A DNA stretch of 40,821 bases. Origin: an uncultured Scytonema sp. (GTDB taxonomy: Bacteria > Cyanobacteriota > Cyanobacteriia > Cyanobacteriales > Nostocaceae). Position numbers and translations under genes: made by a program. The notes under the pieces were generated by a model, which did no database searches, was not told the origin of the DNA, and saw only the letters and a program-made list of their open reading frames with translations. Numbering within the stretch: the first letter of the stretch is position 1; the number at the start of each line of letters is the position of its first letter. The stretch covers positions 15,005 through 55,825 of the forward strand of contig CALMVQ010000345.1 of NCBI GenBank assembly GCA_937873135.1. Direction: 5' to 3'. Positions 26,436 to 34,855 of this stretch are shown one piece after another.

Positions 26436-26620
26436 ATACTGAGTGCATCAGTCAACAAGAGTGAGATCGCCTCTCCTCTAGTTAGGGGACGAATTCTTTG
26501 AGCTTTAACTATTAACACTCAACAATTATTGTCATTCTTATACCAAAGTTAACCTTGGTACATTAAGATGCTGGCAGTCGCACGCAACAAACGACAGCCA
26601 CATCTTTAGGAATAGATAAC

Positions 26621-27967
26621 ATGAAAATCCCTCGTCTTCTATTATTAGTAGGTTTGTGCTTATGCTTACTTTTGTGGATCAAGCCCTTAGAAGCACAGGA
26701 AAATCAAACTACATCAGGAGCAGGCAATATTAATGCCACCATCCCAAACCAGACTGTACCAGGAGCGGGTAATGCTGATGCTATTAGCATCGCGCAAAAA
26801 TCTCCTTTGGTGCAGTCAGCTCAAAATTTTTTGGTACAACAAACCCAGCAAATTCAAGATGCCAATCTTAGAAAGGTGACGCGCGATGCGATTAACAACC
26901 CCAAAACCTGCATCGTGCACAGAGCTGGGCTGAGTGATAGCCAAAAGCAAAATATCTTACAGCAATTGTTAGATGCGGGCTTAGTAGATCCTACAGACGA
27001 TAGTACATTTCCTGGCGGACTAATCGCTGGAGTCTTTCCGCCAGTAAACAACGATGGCAGCGCCTGTCCCCAACTTCCCCAACCATTTTACTCTGCTCCT
27101 GGAAGCGGTAATAACAGTCACCATGCCTACCCAGGAGGGTTGTCAGTGCATGAAGCTTTCAATAATTTGAGTAGCTTGAGCTTTGCCAATAATTATCGAC
27201 AGATCTATGGTCAAACTGGTAAAGACGGTCTACCAATTATCAAACCATTTAATTACCGAAGTTCAGATATTTATCTCAGCGATGACTTAATAAGTGCGGC
27301 TCCAATTTGGCATGACTGGGCTAAGCCCATTGTCTTCCAGTGGTATGCTGACGGTACTGAATTCAGGGAATTGAACTTTGGTGGTAATGGCAGAACTGAC
27401 CTTTACGGTGCATCGGGAGATTCCAGGACTGGTGGGCATCACATTATTGGTTTGGCAGAAACGATGAAGCGTGGTTTATCCCCTGAGTTTGTGATTACTC
27501 AAGCTTCCGCCCATTCTGCACCAACTCTCGGTAATGAATACAAAGTTGTTAACTGGTTGCGCACTGCCGCTATTTTGGCTCAGATTGACCCTGTAGCACA
27601 AGGTTACTTGTTCGTGGATAGCCAAAACCGTCTGCGTCTACCTCCTGTACGCAAGCTTGGTAGCATAGATCTTACAGCAGCAACTTCAGGGCAAACTAAC
27701 TTACTAGCTGAGTATGCCCTGCATAACCTCTCAGATGCCGACTTCGTTTTGACAATTCCAGCTATCACTATTGACCAAGTACTTCTGAGTACGATCGCAC
27801 CTCAATTCGGCTACGATCCTAAAGATACAAGCACCTACGTCAATCGATTCCGCAATCCCGTACTCAGTTATCTGTCTGCCGAAAGGTTGATGATTATTTA
27901 TGGCAACAATGGAATTGATGGCGTAGTTGCAGAAGTTAATAAACTTAGCAAGCGAAAAATTATCTAG
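26621..27967 (+). CDS. Exported protein with HD-superfamily-like metal-binding motifs
   Basis: A 448-residue protein with an N-terminal signal peptide (KIPRLLLLVGLCLCLLLWI, cleavage likely after LEA, residue 25). A low-complexity section with two SGAGNxNA/PGAGNADA-like blocks follows. The central part carries HHAYPGGLSVHE (His167/168, His177), IWHDWAK (His231-Asp232), GGHHIIGL (His273/274) and QASAHSAPT (His298). The order H...HD...H...H resembles HD-domain phosphohydrolases, for which a HAYPGGL-HE start is known in the YhaM type. Export of such a protein is unusual; a periplasmic phosphatase or nuclease role is inferred only. It follows the kinase gene by 185 bp in the same direction. Inverted repeat downstream suggests its own terminator. 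Confidence 0.6.
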   Translation: MKIPRLLLLVGLCLCLLLWIKPLEAQENQTTSGAGNINATIPNQTVPGAGNADAISIAQKSPLVQSAQNFLVQQTQQIQDANLRKVTRDAINNPKTCIVHRAGLSDSQKQNILQQLLDAGLVDPTDDSTFPGGLIAGVFPPVNNDGSACPQLPQPFYSAPGSGNNSHHAYPGGLSVHEAFNNLSSLSFANNYRQIYGQTGKDGLPIIKPFNYRSSDIYLSDDLISAAPIWHDWAKPIVFQWYADGTEFRELNFGGNGRTDLYGASGDSRTGGHHIIGLAETMKRGLSPEFVITQASAHSAPTLGNEYKVVNWLRTAAILAQIDPVAQGYLFVDSQNRLRLPPVRKLGSIDLTAATSGQTNLLAEYALHNLSDADFVLTIPAITIDQVLLSTIAPQFGYDPKDTSTYVNRFRNPVLSYLSAERLMIIYGNNGIDGVVAEVNKLSKRKII

Positions 27968-27993
27968 AACTACCACATAGCATAAAAACTCTC

Positions 27994-28028
27994 AATGGTG
28001 AACTCGATATGACATCAAGTTCACCATT
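27994..28028 (+). terminator. Probable terminator after the HD-like gene
   Basis: AATGGTGAACT (27994-28004) pairs perfectly with AGTTCACCATT (28018-28028); a T-rich tract (CTTTATT) follows. It lies 27 bp after the stop codon of the exported HD-like gene, the normal position of a rho-independent terminator. Confidence 0.75.
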
Positions 28029-28424
28029 CTTTATTAAATGTTTGCGACAAATAATTTTTTACCAAGCAAGAACTATAGTAATCATAAATGAGTTGTGAAA
28101 ATTGAAAGTCGTTTTTCACGAATGATTTAGGACTCCTATAGCAATAAGTTTGCAATCCGCGCATCCAAAATGGTTAGGAAGATATGCACCGCACCAATAT
28201 GCTCTTTTAACTTAATAGTATGTATAGCTATTATCCTAAGATAGTGGACATAGGAGTGAAAATCAATTGTGCATTCGTTGAAATCCTTGGTAGGGTAGAA
28301 CAGCCGAACCCTTCTCCTGTTGGAGACGCTACTTGTCACGCTTGCTTAGAGAGAAGGGGTACGGGAACGCCGTGCATGCGAACGCCCCTACATCATTTCT
28401 GGAAATGTATAGTGAATTCAATAT
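28029..28424. other. 396-bp intergenic stretch with a dispersed repeat
   Basis: No gene. Around 28316-28396 is a repeat of the type GAGACGCTACTTGTCACGCT ... GGGTACGGGAACGCCGTGCA ... CGAACGCCCCTACA, with a related end (GGCGAACGCCCCTACG) at about 38714-38729. Such units are widespread in Nostocales intergenic DNA. The remainder is AT-rich and unassigned. Confidence 0.45.
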
Positions 28425-29045
28425 TTATTGACCAGCTTTTAAAATTTGTTCTGCCGTCAAAATTAACTCAGGGAAACAAGGAGATATAATGCGGTTGCTA
28501 TCCCGAAACTGACTAACTTGGTATTCCCCATCGATTAGTTGATAAACTGAGATAGTTGGTTGTTTGGGATTACCAATAAACTTCCTAGCCCCCAATGCTG
28601 CGTAGTCAACAATCCAATATTCGGGGATACCTATTTCTTCATAATCGGCTAATTTCAGATAATAATCATCCCGCCAATTGGTACTGACAACCTCAATCAC
28701 TAAAGGAATTGATGCACCCTTCGTAACCGTAGAAGACTTTTCCCAAAGAGGTTCATCAACCAGAGCCGCGTCATTTAGTATTAATACATCAGGAAAATAA
28801 CCTGACTCTCTTTCTGGTGGTTTGACAATGGCTTGATTGGGAATAAAGTAGGGGAGATTTAATCGTCTAAACTCTAAAGTCAATTCAGCCGCCGAAAATC
28901 CTTTTATCCTTTCATGTTTTCCCGTAGGCTGTGACATTTCAATAATTTCCCCATTGTGCAATTCATAGCGTACCCCAGCAGAGTTTTCGGGATACCAGGT
29001 GATAAATTCGTTAAAGGTAACTATTTTTGGTAAGGCTTGAGTCAT
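28425..29045 (-). CDS. Uma2 (DUF820) family protein
   Basis: A 206-residue Uma2 family protein, standard length. Features: start MTQALPKIVTFNEFITWYPE, YELHNGEIIEMSQPTGKHER, YFPDVLILND (conserved Asp), IPLVIEVVSTNWRDDYYLK (the E-V-x-S-x-x-x-x-D-Y-x-x-K signature of the nuclease-like active site) and GIPEYWIVD. It carries the full active-site set, in contrast to the more diverged relative at 10889. The family is highly multiplied in cyanobacteria; function unproven, predicted nuclease. It stands alone on the minus strand. Confidence 0.9.
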   Translation of the reverse strand: MTQALPKIVTFNEFITWYPENSAGVRYELHNGEIIEMSQPTGKHERIKGFSAAELTLEFRRLNLPYFIPNQAIVKPPERESGYFPDVLILNDAALVDEPLWEKSSTVTKGASIPLVIEVVSTNWRDDYYLKLADYEEIGIPEYWIVDYAALGARKFIGNPKQPTISVYQLIDGEYQVSQFRDSNRIISPCFPELILTAEQILKAGQ

Positions 29046-29413
29046 AACAATTTGTTACTGTAGTTTGCTTTTATTCTAGAAGTGCTGTACCCTCCTCCCC
29101 TTGCAGCAGTACCGTCAAAGCTTCCATCTCTTCCATCGCCGTTTGTAATCTTGTCATAATAGCGGGGGCATTTAACATCAGGTTCTCCCGACTGCAAACT
29201 TTCATCCCACAGCTAAGTAATATCTAGATTTTTGCCGCCTTTAGTAATATACTCCCGTGTCTCAACATCATGCTGCACTTAATTGAGCGGAAATATCGAT
29301 AAAAGTGCATATAGAACATTTTAATAAATACTCTTGTTCAAAAAATTGTCAATCATTTTGCAAATTACGCTTTATGCTTGAAGTAGACTCTATCAATTCA
29401 TGAATATAAAGCG
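29046..29413. other. 368-bp gap with a possible gene remnant
   Basis: On the minus strand 29076-29210 contains a 44-codon open frame with ATG (reading MTRLQTAMEEMEALTVLLQG near its end) and, in another frame just upstream, HDVETREYITKGGKNLDIT. Together they look like a decayed gene tail, perhaps of a restriction-type or scaffold protein, but I cannot name it. The rest is the AT-rich leader of the exported repeat protein. Confidence 0.3.
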
Positions 29414-29707
29414 ATGAAATTAGCGCATGCTATTTTAGGAGTTTTTGTGGGAAGTTTGTCTTTCTTGACTGTTTCACAAAATGCTCAGGCTTCCTATGGT
29501 GATTGGAATCAATACCGTTATGAGCATACGAATGATCGTGATCGGGACTACGATCGCGATCGGCATAGGCAAGACTATAACCGTGATTATGACCGTGATC
29601 GGCGTGGGTATGATCATGACCGGAATCGTGATTATGATCGCCATCGGGGGCATCGTTATGAAGAAGGCAGGAACGACGATTCTCACTATTTTCGTTTAAG
29701 GTGGTAG
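29414..29707 (+). CDS. Small exported protein rich in Asp-Arg-Tyr-His repeats
   Basis: A 97-residue protein. Residues 1-27 (KLAHAILGVFVGSLSFLTVSQNAQA) are a clear signal peptide ending in AQA. The mature part is almost entirely an imperfect repeat of RDYDRDR, HRQDYNRDYDR and YDHDRNRDYDR, strongly charged and aromatic, ending HYFRLRW. Comparable cyanobacterial proteins are uncharacterised; metal or polyanion binding or a disordered cell-surface role is possible. At DNA level the repeat uses GAT/GAC-CGT/CGC combinations, with internal near-HIP1 sequences. Two hairpins follow the stop codon. Confidence 0.65.
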   Translation: MKLAHAILGVFVGSLSFLTVSQNAQASYGDWNQYRYEHTNDRDRDYDRDRHRQDYNRDYDRDRRGYDHDRNRDYDRHRGHRYEEGRNDDSHYFRLRW

Positions 29708-29766
29708 TTAAGAGTTTAGCCTTGTGAGCTACCCCGAATCGCTTTAAATCTACTGTCTAAAGTATG

Positions 29767-29802
29767 GTTCAACCTAATTTTTTTAGGAAAATCAGGTTGA
29801 AC
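29767..29802 (+). terminator. Probable terminator hairpin
   Basis: GTTCAACCT (29767-29775) pairs with AGGTTGAAC (29794-29802). T-runs lie in the loop and shortly after. It is 60 bp past the stop of the small exported protein. A second hairpin, GAGACGCC (29845-29852) with GGCGTCTC (29862-29869), follows. Confidence 0.6.
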
Positions 29803-29966
29803 ATCAGTAGTTTTCACAAGAATGCTTTTTTTGTAACCTTTATGGAGACGCCTTCAAACAGGGCGTCTCTGTACATAACTGATAGCTTAGCTTTTACTAG
29901 TACAGAGCGGCGGAAATAACCCACCCATCTGAAATAGGTAAAAAGCTTATAAAATAAGTGTTCTTT

Positions 29967-29994
29967 CTTTTTACTTTTTACTTTTTACTTTTGC
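29967..29994. repeat. TTTTTAC heptamer tandem repeat
   Basis: About four copies of the heptamer TTTTTAC/ACTTTTT run through the stop codon of the LysR-type gene (29985-29987). Short tandem heptamers of this kind are a known feature of heterocystous cyanobacteria. The final codons of the regulator therefore derive from the repeat. Confidence 0.75.
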
Positions 29995-30941
29995 CTTGTT
30001 GTACTAGTTTCATTGGAATTCCTAATATCTAAATCTACCTGAGCCGCAAGGAACTTACCTTCATCCAGTAGATATTCTAGAAAAGTGCGAGCGACAATGG
30101 ACAGTTGTTTGGTGGCTGGGTAGACAACATACCAATGAAGTTGGAGCGGTAAGCCTTCAACATCTAGGATAGAGAGTGGACCTTTTGCTCCTTCGAGTGC
30201 TAAAACATACCTTGATAATATTGATACCCCCAAACCACCCACAATTGCGTGCTTAATAGCCTCATTACTACCTATTTCCATCTCCACTTTGAGAGTAGCC
30301 TTGTTTTGGGCAAAGAAGTTCTCCACTGCCATCCGAGTACCAGAACCAGATTCACGCATAATAAAAGGCTCTTCGGCAAGGCGCTGTAAAGGGATATTTT
30401 TCTCTTGAGCCAATGGATGGTTGTGTGGAGCGATCGCAACTAAGGGATTTTCCAGAAATGGACAGAGATTGATATCAAGATTGGACGGCAGTTGTCCAAG
30501 AATATAGAGGTCGTCACGATTTTCCGTCAAGCGTTCCAGTAAGCGCTGGCGGTTGGTGACTTTGAGAAAGATTTTGATTCCTGGATAAGATTGACGAAAC
30601 GCTCCCAACAAACGCGGGACAAAATATTTAGCAGTTGTAGTCACCGCCAGTCGTAGATTTCCCTGCTTTAGTCCTTTGAAATCTGCCAAAGTCATTTCCA
30701 GTTGGGACAGTCTGTCGGTAATACCTTGGGACACAGTCAAAACTTCCTTACCCGCATCCGTCAGGTAGAGACGCTTACCAACCACCTCGAACAACGGCAA
30801 GCCAACTGCTTTTGTCAGCTGTTTAATCTGCTGAGAAACCGTAGGTTGAGTCAGAAACAGTTCCTCTGCGGCACGAGTAAAGCTACCAGAGCGAGCGAGT
30901 GCTTCAAAAACTTCCAACTGATGAAGAGTTATATGCTTCAC
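29985..30941 (-). CDS. cmpR: LysR-type regulator of inorganic carbon uptake (CmpR/NdhR type)
   Basis: A 318-residue LysR-family regulator. The winged-helix start reads LHQLEVFEALARSGSFTRAA then EELFLTQPTVSQQIKQLT, close to what I recall of CmpR and NdhR. The effector domain has NLRLAVTTTAKYFVPRLLGA, LYILGQLP and EPFIMRESGSGTRMAVE. CmpR activates cmp genes and NdhR represses ndhF3-type operons according to carbon and metabolite signals. Start is GTG, with AAGGTG about 10 nt upstream. The gene is divergent from ndhF3 and its start is 21 bp from the 74-bp block also found before cmpA, so control of both operons and of itself is likely. Whether it is orthologous to CmpR or NdhR cannot be settled by eye. 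Confidence 0.85.
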   Translation of the reverse strand: MKHITLHQLEVFEALARSGSFTRAAEELFLTQPTVSQQIKQLTKAVGLPLFEVVGKRLYLTDAGKEVLTVSQGITDRLSQLEMTLADFKGLKQGNLRLAVTTTAKYFVPRLLGAFRQSYPGIKIFLKVTNRQRLLERLTENRDDLYILGQLPSNLDINLCPFLENPLVAIAPHNHPLAQEKNIPLQRLAEEPFIMRESGSGTRMAVENFFAQNKATLKVEMEIGSNEAIKHAIVGGLGVSILSRYVLALEGAKGPLSILDVEGLPLQLHWYVVYPATKQLSIVARTFLEYLLDEGKFLAAQVDLDIRNSNETSTTRQK

Positions 30942-30961
30942 TATCCATTCACCTTAGAGTC

Positions 30962-31035
30962 ACAACTATAGAAGATTTCTATAAGAACAATAAAAATTAA
31001 TTGCTTTTCACTATATATATTTAAGTGTACTATCA
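30962..31035. promoter_or_regulatory. Shared 74-bp regulatory block, copy A (cmpR/ndhF3 intergenic)
   Basis: 61 of 74 positions match copy B at 38798-38871 with no gap. The first 22 positions are identical and contain CTATAGAAGATTTCTATA, an inverted repeat (CTATAG-N7-CTATAA here) with the T-N11-A layout of LysR-type sites. A TACTAT near the end (31028-31033) may be a -10 element for ndhF3. Binding by the adjacent regulator is inferred. Confidence 0.78.
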
Positions 31036-31209
31036 GTTCAATGGCAAAACAGGCTACTAAAAAACTGCCATAAAAAAAGTTCCCAGCTATAACTGGGAGT
31101 TATTTACTAGTGAAGGACATTGCCCAACTTTAGCTAAAATTGAGCTAGGGACAAATTCGCGGTTGTTCTTGACAGTCTTAATCTGCTTAAAATTTGAGAG
31201 GTTATCCGA

Positions 31210-33072
31210 ATGAACCAGCTCTTCCTTCAGAGCATCTGGTTAATACCTTGCTATGCCTTAATTGGTGCGCTTGCCGCTTTACCTTGGTCACCAACAGTGA
31301 TTCGTCGCACTGGACCAAGACCTGCGGGTTACGTAAACTTGTTGATGACTTGCTTGGCTTTCACTCATAGCTTGATAGCTCTTTTCCTCACTTGGCACGC
31401 ACCGTCGCAACAGATGTCTTTCAATTGGTTAAGTACGGCTGGCTTAAATCTCACTTTGGATTTGGACATTTCCTCCGTGAGTGTAGCCGCTATGGTCTTA
31501 GTCACAGGGTTAAATTTGCTGGCGCAGATTTACGCGCTAGGATACATGGAAATGGATTGGGGTTGGGCACGCTTCTACTCCTTGTTAGGACTATTTGAGG
31601 CTGGGATGTGTAGTCTAGCCTTATGTAACTCTTTGTTTTTTAGCTACCTAATTTTGGAAATCCTGACCTTGGGGACTTACTTGCTCGTGGGTTTGTGGTT
31701 TTCTCAGCCTTTAGTCGTCACAGGGGCACGCGATGCATTTTTAACAAAGCGCGTGGGAGACTTACTGCTATTGATGGGGGTGCTTGCTTTGTGGCCCTTA
31801 GCCGGAACATGGAACTATTCTGAACTGGCCCAGTGGGCACAAACAGCTCACTTAGATCCGAAAATAGCTGCGGTGGTAGGTTTATTATTAATTGCTGGTC
31901 CAATGGGCAAGTGTGCCCAGTTCCCTCTGCATCTATGGTTGGATGAAGCGATGGAAGGACCTATCCCCAGCACCATCTTGCGGAACTCAGTGGTAGTAGC
32001 AACTGGTGCTTGGGTACTTATTAAGCTTCAACCTGTTCTTAGCTTATCACCGATAGTTTCCACTGCAATGGTGGTTATTGGTGCAGTAACAGCAGTTGGT
32101 GCTTCCTTAATCGCGATCGCCCAAATTGACATCAAACGCTGCTTATCTTATTCCGTTAGTGCCTACATGGGTTTAGTGTTCATTGCTGTAGGAACGCAGC
32201 AAGACGAAGCTGCACTTTTATTAGTACTCACGCATGCTATAGCATCAGCATTATTAGTGATGAGTACAGGTGCAATTGTGTGGAACAGCGTCACTCAAGA
32301 CGTTACCCAGCTAGGCGGACTTTGGTCGCGTCGTCCAGTATCGGCATTAGCTTATATAGTCGGAACTCTAGGATTAATTGCTTTTCCACCGTTGGGCAGC
32401 TTTTGGGCATTACTGGAATTGGCTTCAAGACTGTGGGAAACGCAACCGATGCTGGTGTCCGTCGTCATCGCAGTTAACACTTTGACAGCTTTCAGCTTAA
32501 CCAGAGAGTTTAGTTCAATTTTTGGCGGTAAATCCAAGCAAATGAGCGAGCGATCGCCTGAAGTGAGTTGGCAAATGGCTCTACCCATGATTATTTTGCT
32601 CGGCTTTACTCTTCATTTACCGTTAGTGCTACAAAGCTTATCACTGCTACCCAGTTGGGCAAACCTCAATAAAGATGTCGCACTTTTACTGATGTGGTCA
32701 AGTATTTTCGGTTGCAGTATCAGTGCCGTCATTTATCTTGGTGATTTTATTCCCAAACCTGTTCGCTTCCCCATAAAAGCTTTGCAAGACTTGCTTGCCA
32801 ATGACTTTTACACTCCCCAACTATATCGGCTGAGCATAGTTTTAAGTGTTGACTTTATCTCTAAACTTGCCGACACAATTGATCGCTTAGTCATTGATGG
32901 CATTATTAACATGATTGGCTTGGCTTCCATTGGTAGTGGGGAGGGTCTTAAGTATAGTAACTCCGGACAAACTCAGTTTTATGCACTCACTGTGCTTCTT
33001 GGAATAAGTCTTCTAGGAATAACCATCTCCTGGCAATATTGGGGAGAAAAGTTCTTAAATTTGGTGTTTTAG
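31210..33072 (+). CDS. ndhF3: NAD(P)H dehydrogenase subunit NdhF3 (CO2-uptake NDH-1)
   Basis: A 620-residue membrane protein with many transmembrane helices, homologous to NuoL/NdhF antiporter-like subunits. The NdhF3 form shows DAFLTKRVGDLLLLMGV, FPLHLWLDEAMEGPIPSTIL and RNSVVVATGAWVLIKL; the S-x-I-L-R-N-S-V-V-V variant separates CO2-uptake NdhF3/F4 from respiratory NdhF1. It lacks part of the long C-terminal lateral helix region in comparison with NdhF1. In the thylakoid membrane it forms, with NdhD3, CupA and CupS, the inducible high-affinity NDH-1MS complex that couples electron and proton transport to CO2 hydration. It is first in the operon; the 5' leader of about 170 bp holds a hairpin at 31080-31100. 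Confidence 0.95.
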   Translation: MNQLFLQSIWLIPCYALIGALAALPWSPTVIRRTGPRPAGYVNLLMTCLAFTHSLIALFLTWHAPSQQMSFNWLSTAGLNLTLDLDISSVSVAAMVLVTGLNLLAQIYALGYMEMDWGWARFYSLLGLFEAGMCSLALCNSLFFSYLILEILTLGTYLLVGLWFSQPLVVTGARDAFLTKRVGDLLLLMGVLALWPLAGTWNYSELAQWAQTAHLDPKIAAVVGLLLIAGPMGKCAQFPLHLWLDEAMEGPIPSTILRNSVVVATGAWVLIKLQPVLSLSPIVSTAMVVIGAVTAVGASLIAIAQIDIKRCLSYSVSAYMGLVFIAVGTQQDEAALLLVLTHAIASALLVMSTGAIVWNSVTQDVTQLGGLWSRRPVSALAYIVGTLGLIAFPPLGSFWALLELASRLWETQPMLVSVVIAVNTLTAFSLTREFSSIFGGKSKQMSERSPEVSWQMALPMIILLGFTLHLPLVLQSLSLLPSWANLNKDVALLLMWSSIFGCSISAVIYLGDFIPKPVRFPIKALQDLLANDFYTPQLYRLSIVLSVDFISKLADTIDRLVIDGIINMIGLASIGSGEGLKYSNSGQTQFYALTVLLGISLLGITISWQYWGEKFLNLVF

Positions 33073-33159
33073 TTCTGAGCATCACTAAAAAAGTACAGGT
33101 GGTTCGGAAGTAGCTATTAGCTTTACCATAACAAGTTTTATTTTGGAGTCAATTGCTTT

Positions 33160-34665
33160 ATGCTTAGTATCTTAATTTGGCTACCGATTTTAGGTGCTGC
33201 TGTCATTGGTTTCTGGCCGAGTGCTATCTTTGCAATTAGTACTCGTTTCGTATCACTTACCGTTACTGGGCTAGTTGTCCTCTGGAATCTTTTCATCCTG
33301 CTGAAATTTGATATCAGTAATCCGGGGATGCAGTTACAAGAATATTTACCTTGGAATGAAACTCTCGGGTTGAGCTATAAATTAGGGGTTGATGGTCTCT
33401 CGGTGTTGATGCTGCTATTAAATAGTCTCTTAACTTGGATTGCTATTTATAGTAGTAATAAACAAACCGAACGCCCTCGGCTTTTCTACTCCCTTATCTT
33501 ATTAGTAAGTGGTGGTGTTGCCGGAGCATTTTTGACAGAAAACTTACTGTTGTTCTTCTTGTTCTACGAATTAGAATTAATACCTTTCTATCTGCTGATT
33601 TCGATTTGGGGAGGTGAAAAAAGAGCCTATGCTGGTATCAAGTTTCTCCTCTATACTGCTGTTTCAGGAGCTTTGATTCTAGCGACATTCTTCGGTATGG
33701 TGTGGCTCACTGGTTCGACCAACTTTAATTATGATGCACTCCCAACCCAAACTTTGCCAATAACACTGCAAATCATCTTACTTGTAGGAATCCTGCTGGG
33801 CTTTGGTATCAAAATTCCCTTAATTCCTTTTCATACCTGGTTACCGGACGCTTACGTCGAAGCTTCAGCGCCTATTGCCATTCTTCTTGGTGGAGTGCTG
33901 GCAAAGTTGGGAACCTATGGTCTTTTAAGGTTTGGGATGGGAATGTTTCCTCAGGCTTGGAGTATTCTGGCACCAAGCTTAGCAATTTGGGGAGCAGTCA
34001 GTGCAATTTATGGAGCTGTGATTGCGATCGCTCAAAAAGATATCAAGCGTATGGTGGCATACAGTTCCATCGGTCATATGGGTTATATATTGCTAGCTGC
34101 AGCCGCCAGCACTTCCTTAGCACTCGTTGGCGCAGTCTCTCAAATGTTTAGTCATGGCATTATCTTAGCCATTCTCTTCCATTTGCTCGGAGTTGTAGAA
34201 AGCAAGGTTGGCACCCGCGATTTGGACAAACTTAATGGCTTGATGAGTCCTGTACGCGGTTTGCCTTTAATAAGTGCCCTGCTGGTTATAGGTGGTATGG
34301 CTAGCGCTGGTATTCCTGGAATGATGGGATTTATCGCTGAATTTATTGTCTTTCAAGGCAGTTTCTCCACTTTTCCCATACCTACATTATTGTGTGTCGT
34401 AGCTAGTGGTTTAACCGCAGTTTACTTCGTTATCCTGCTAAATCGCACCTGTTTTGGCAGACTTGACAACCAATTGGCGTATTATCCCAAAGTCTTGTGG
34501 TCAGAGAAAATACCAGCTCTCTTATTGACTGTCTTAATATTCTTCTTAGGGATACAACCTACCTGGTTAGTATGTTGGAGTGAACCAACCACAACAGTAA
34601 TGGTTGCCGCAATTCCCCCTATAGAGAAAGCTATCACTCCTCAAGTCGCGCTCCTCAACAAATGA
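33160..34665 (+). CDS. ndhD3: NAD(P)H dehydrogenase subunit NdhD3
   Basis: A 501-residue NuoM/NdhD-type proton-translocating subunit with about 14 membrane helices. Diagnostic sequences: YKLGVDGLSVLMLLLNSLLT, ENLLLFFLFYELELIPFYLL (conserved Glu of TM5), IPLIPFHTWLPDAYVEASAP and AQKDIKRMVAYSSIGHMGYI. Position between ndhF3 and cupA identifies it as the NdhD3 of the low-CO2-induced NDH-1MS complex. It starts 88 bp after ndhF3 and is likely co-transcribed. Full length, no defects seen. Confidence 0.95.
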   Translation: MLSILIWLPILGAAVIGFWPSAIFAISTRFVSLTVTGLVVLWNLFILLKFDISNPGMQLQEYLPWNETLGLSYKLGVDGLSVLMLLLNSLLTWIAIYSSNKQTERPRLFYSLILLVSGGVAGAFLTENLLLFFLFYELELIPFYLLISIWGGEKRAYAGIKFLLYTAVSGALILATFFGMVWLTGSTNFNYDALPTQTLPITLQIILLVGILLGFGIKIPLIPFHTWLPDAYVEASAPIAILLGGVLAKLGTYGLLRFGMGMFPQAWSILAPSLAIWGAVSAIYGAVIAIAQKDIKRMVAYSSIGHMGYILLAAAASTSLALVGAVSQMFSHGIILAILFHLLGVVESKVGTRDLDKLNGLMSPVRGLPLISALLVIGGMASAGIPGMMGFIAEFIVFQGSFSTFPIPTLLCVVASGLTAVYFVILLNRTCFGRLDNQLAYYPKVLWSEKIPALLLTVLIFFLGIQPTWLVCWSEPTTTVMVAAIPPIEKAITPQVALLNK

Positions 34666-34855
34666 GTTGGTTAATTGTTGGTTGTAAGTTGTTAATTGTT
34701 AGAAATCCATACTTAACAGTCACCATTTAAAAATGACTAACTTTAGGATTTTTAGAAACAAGCAAATAACTAGAAGTCTTAGTTAAACAATCATAGATTG
34801 ACTGAAAAAAAACCGAGCAAAAATCACCTGTAAACATTACAAATACATAACAAAG

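Noticed and set aside
28136-28339. Minus-strand 67-codon frame
   Set aside because: Lies in intergenic repeat DNA, without motif or ribosome binding site.
29527-29690. Regular repeats suggesting a CRISPR array or tandem DNA repeat
   Set aside because: The periodicity comes from Asp-Arg-Tyr codons in an exported protein with signal peptide; units are 6-12 nt and there are no spacers.
31169-31193. TTGACA...TAAAAT as the ndhF3 promoter
   Set aside because: Spacing is only 13 bp, too short for a standard sigma-70 promoter; the conserved block upstream is a better candidate.
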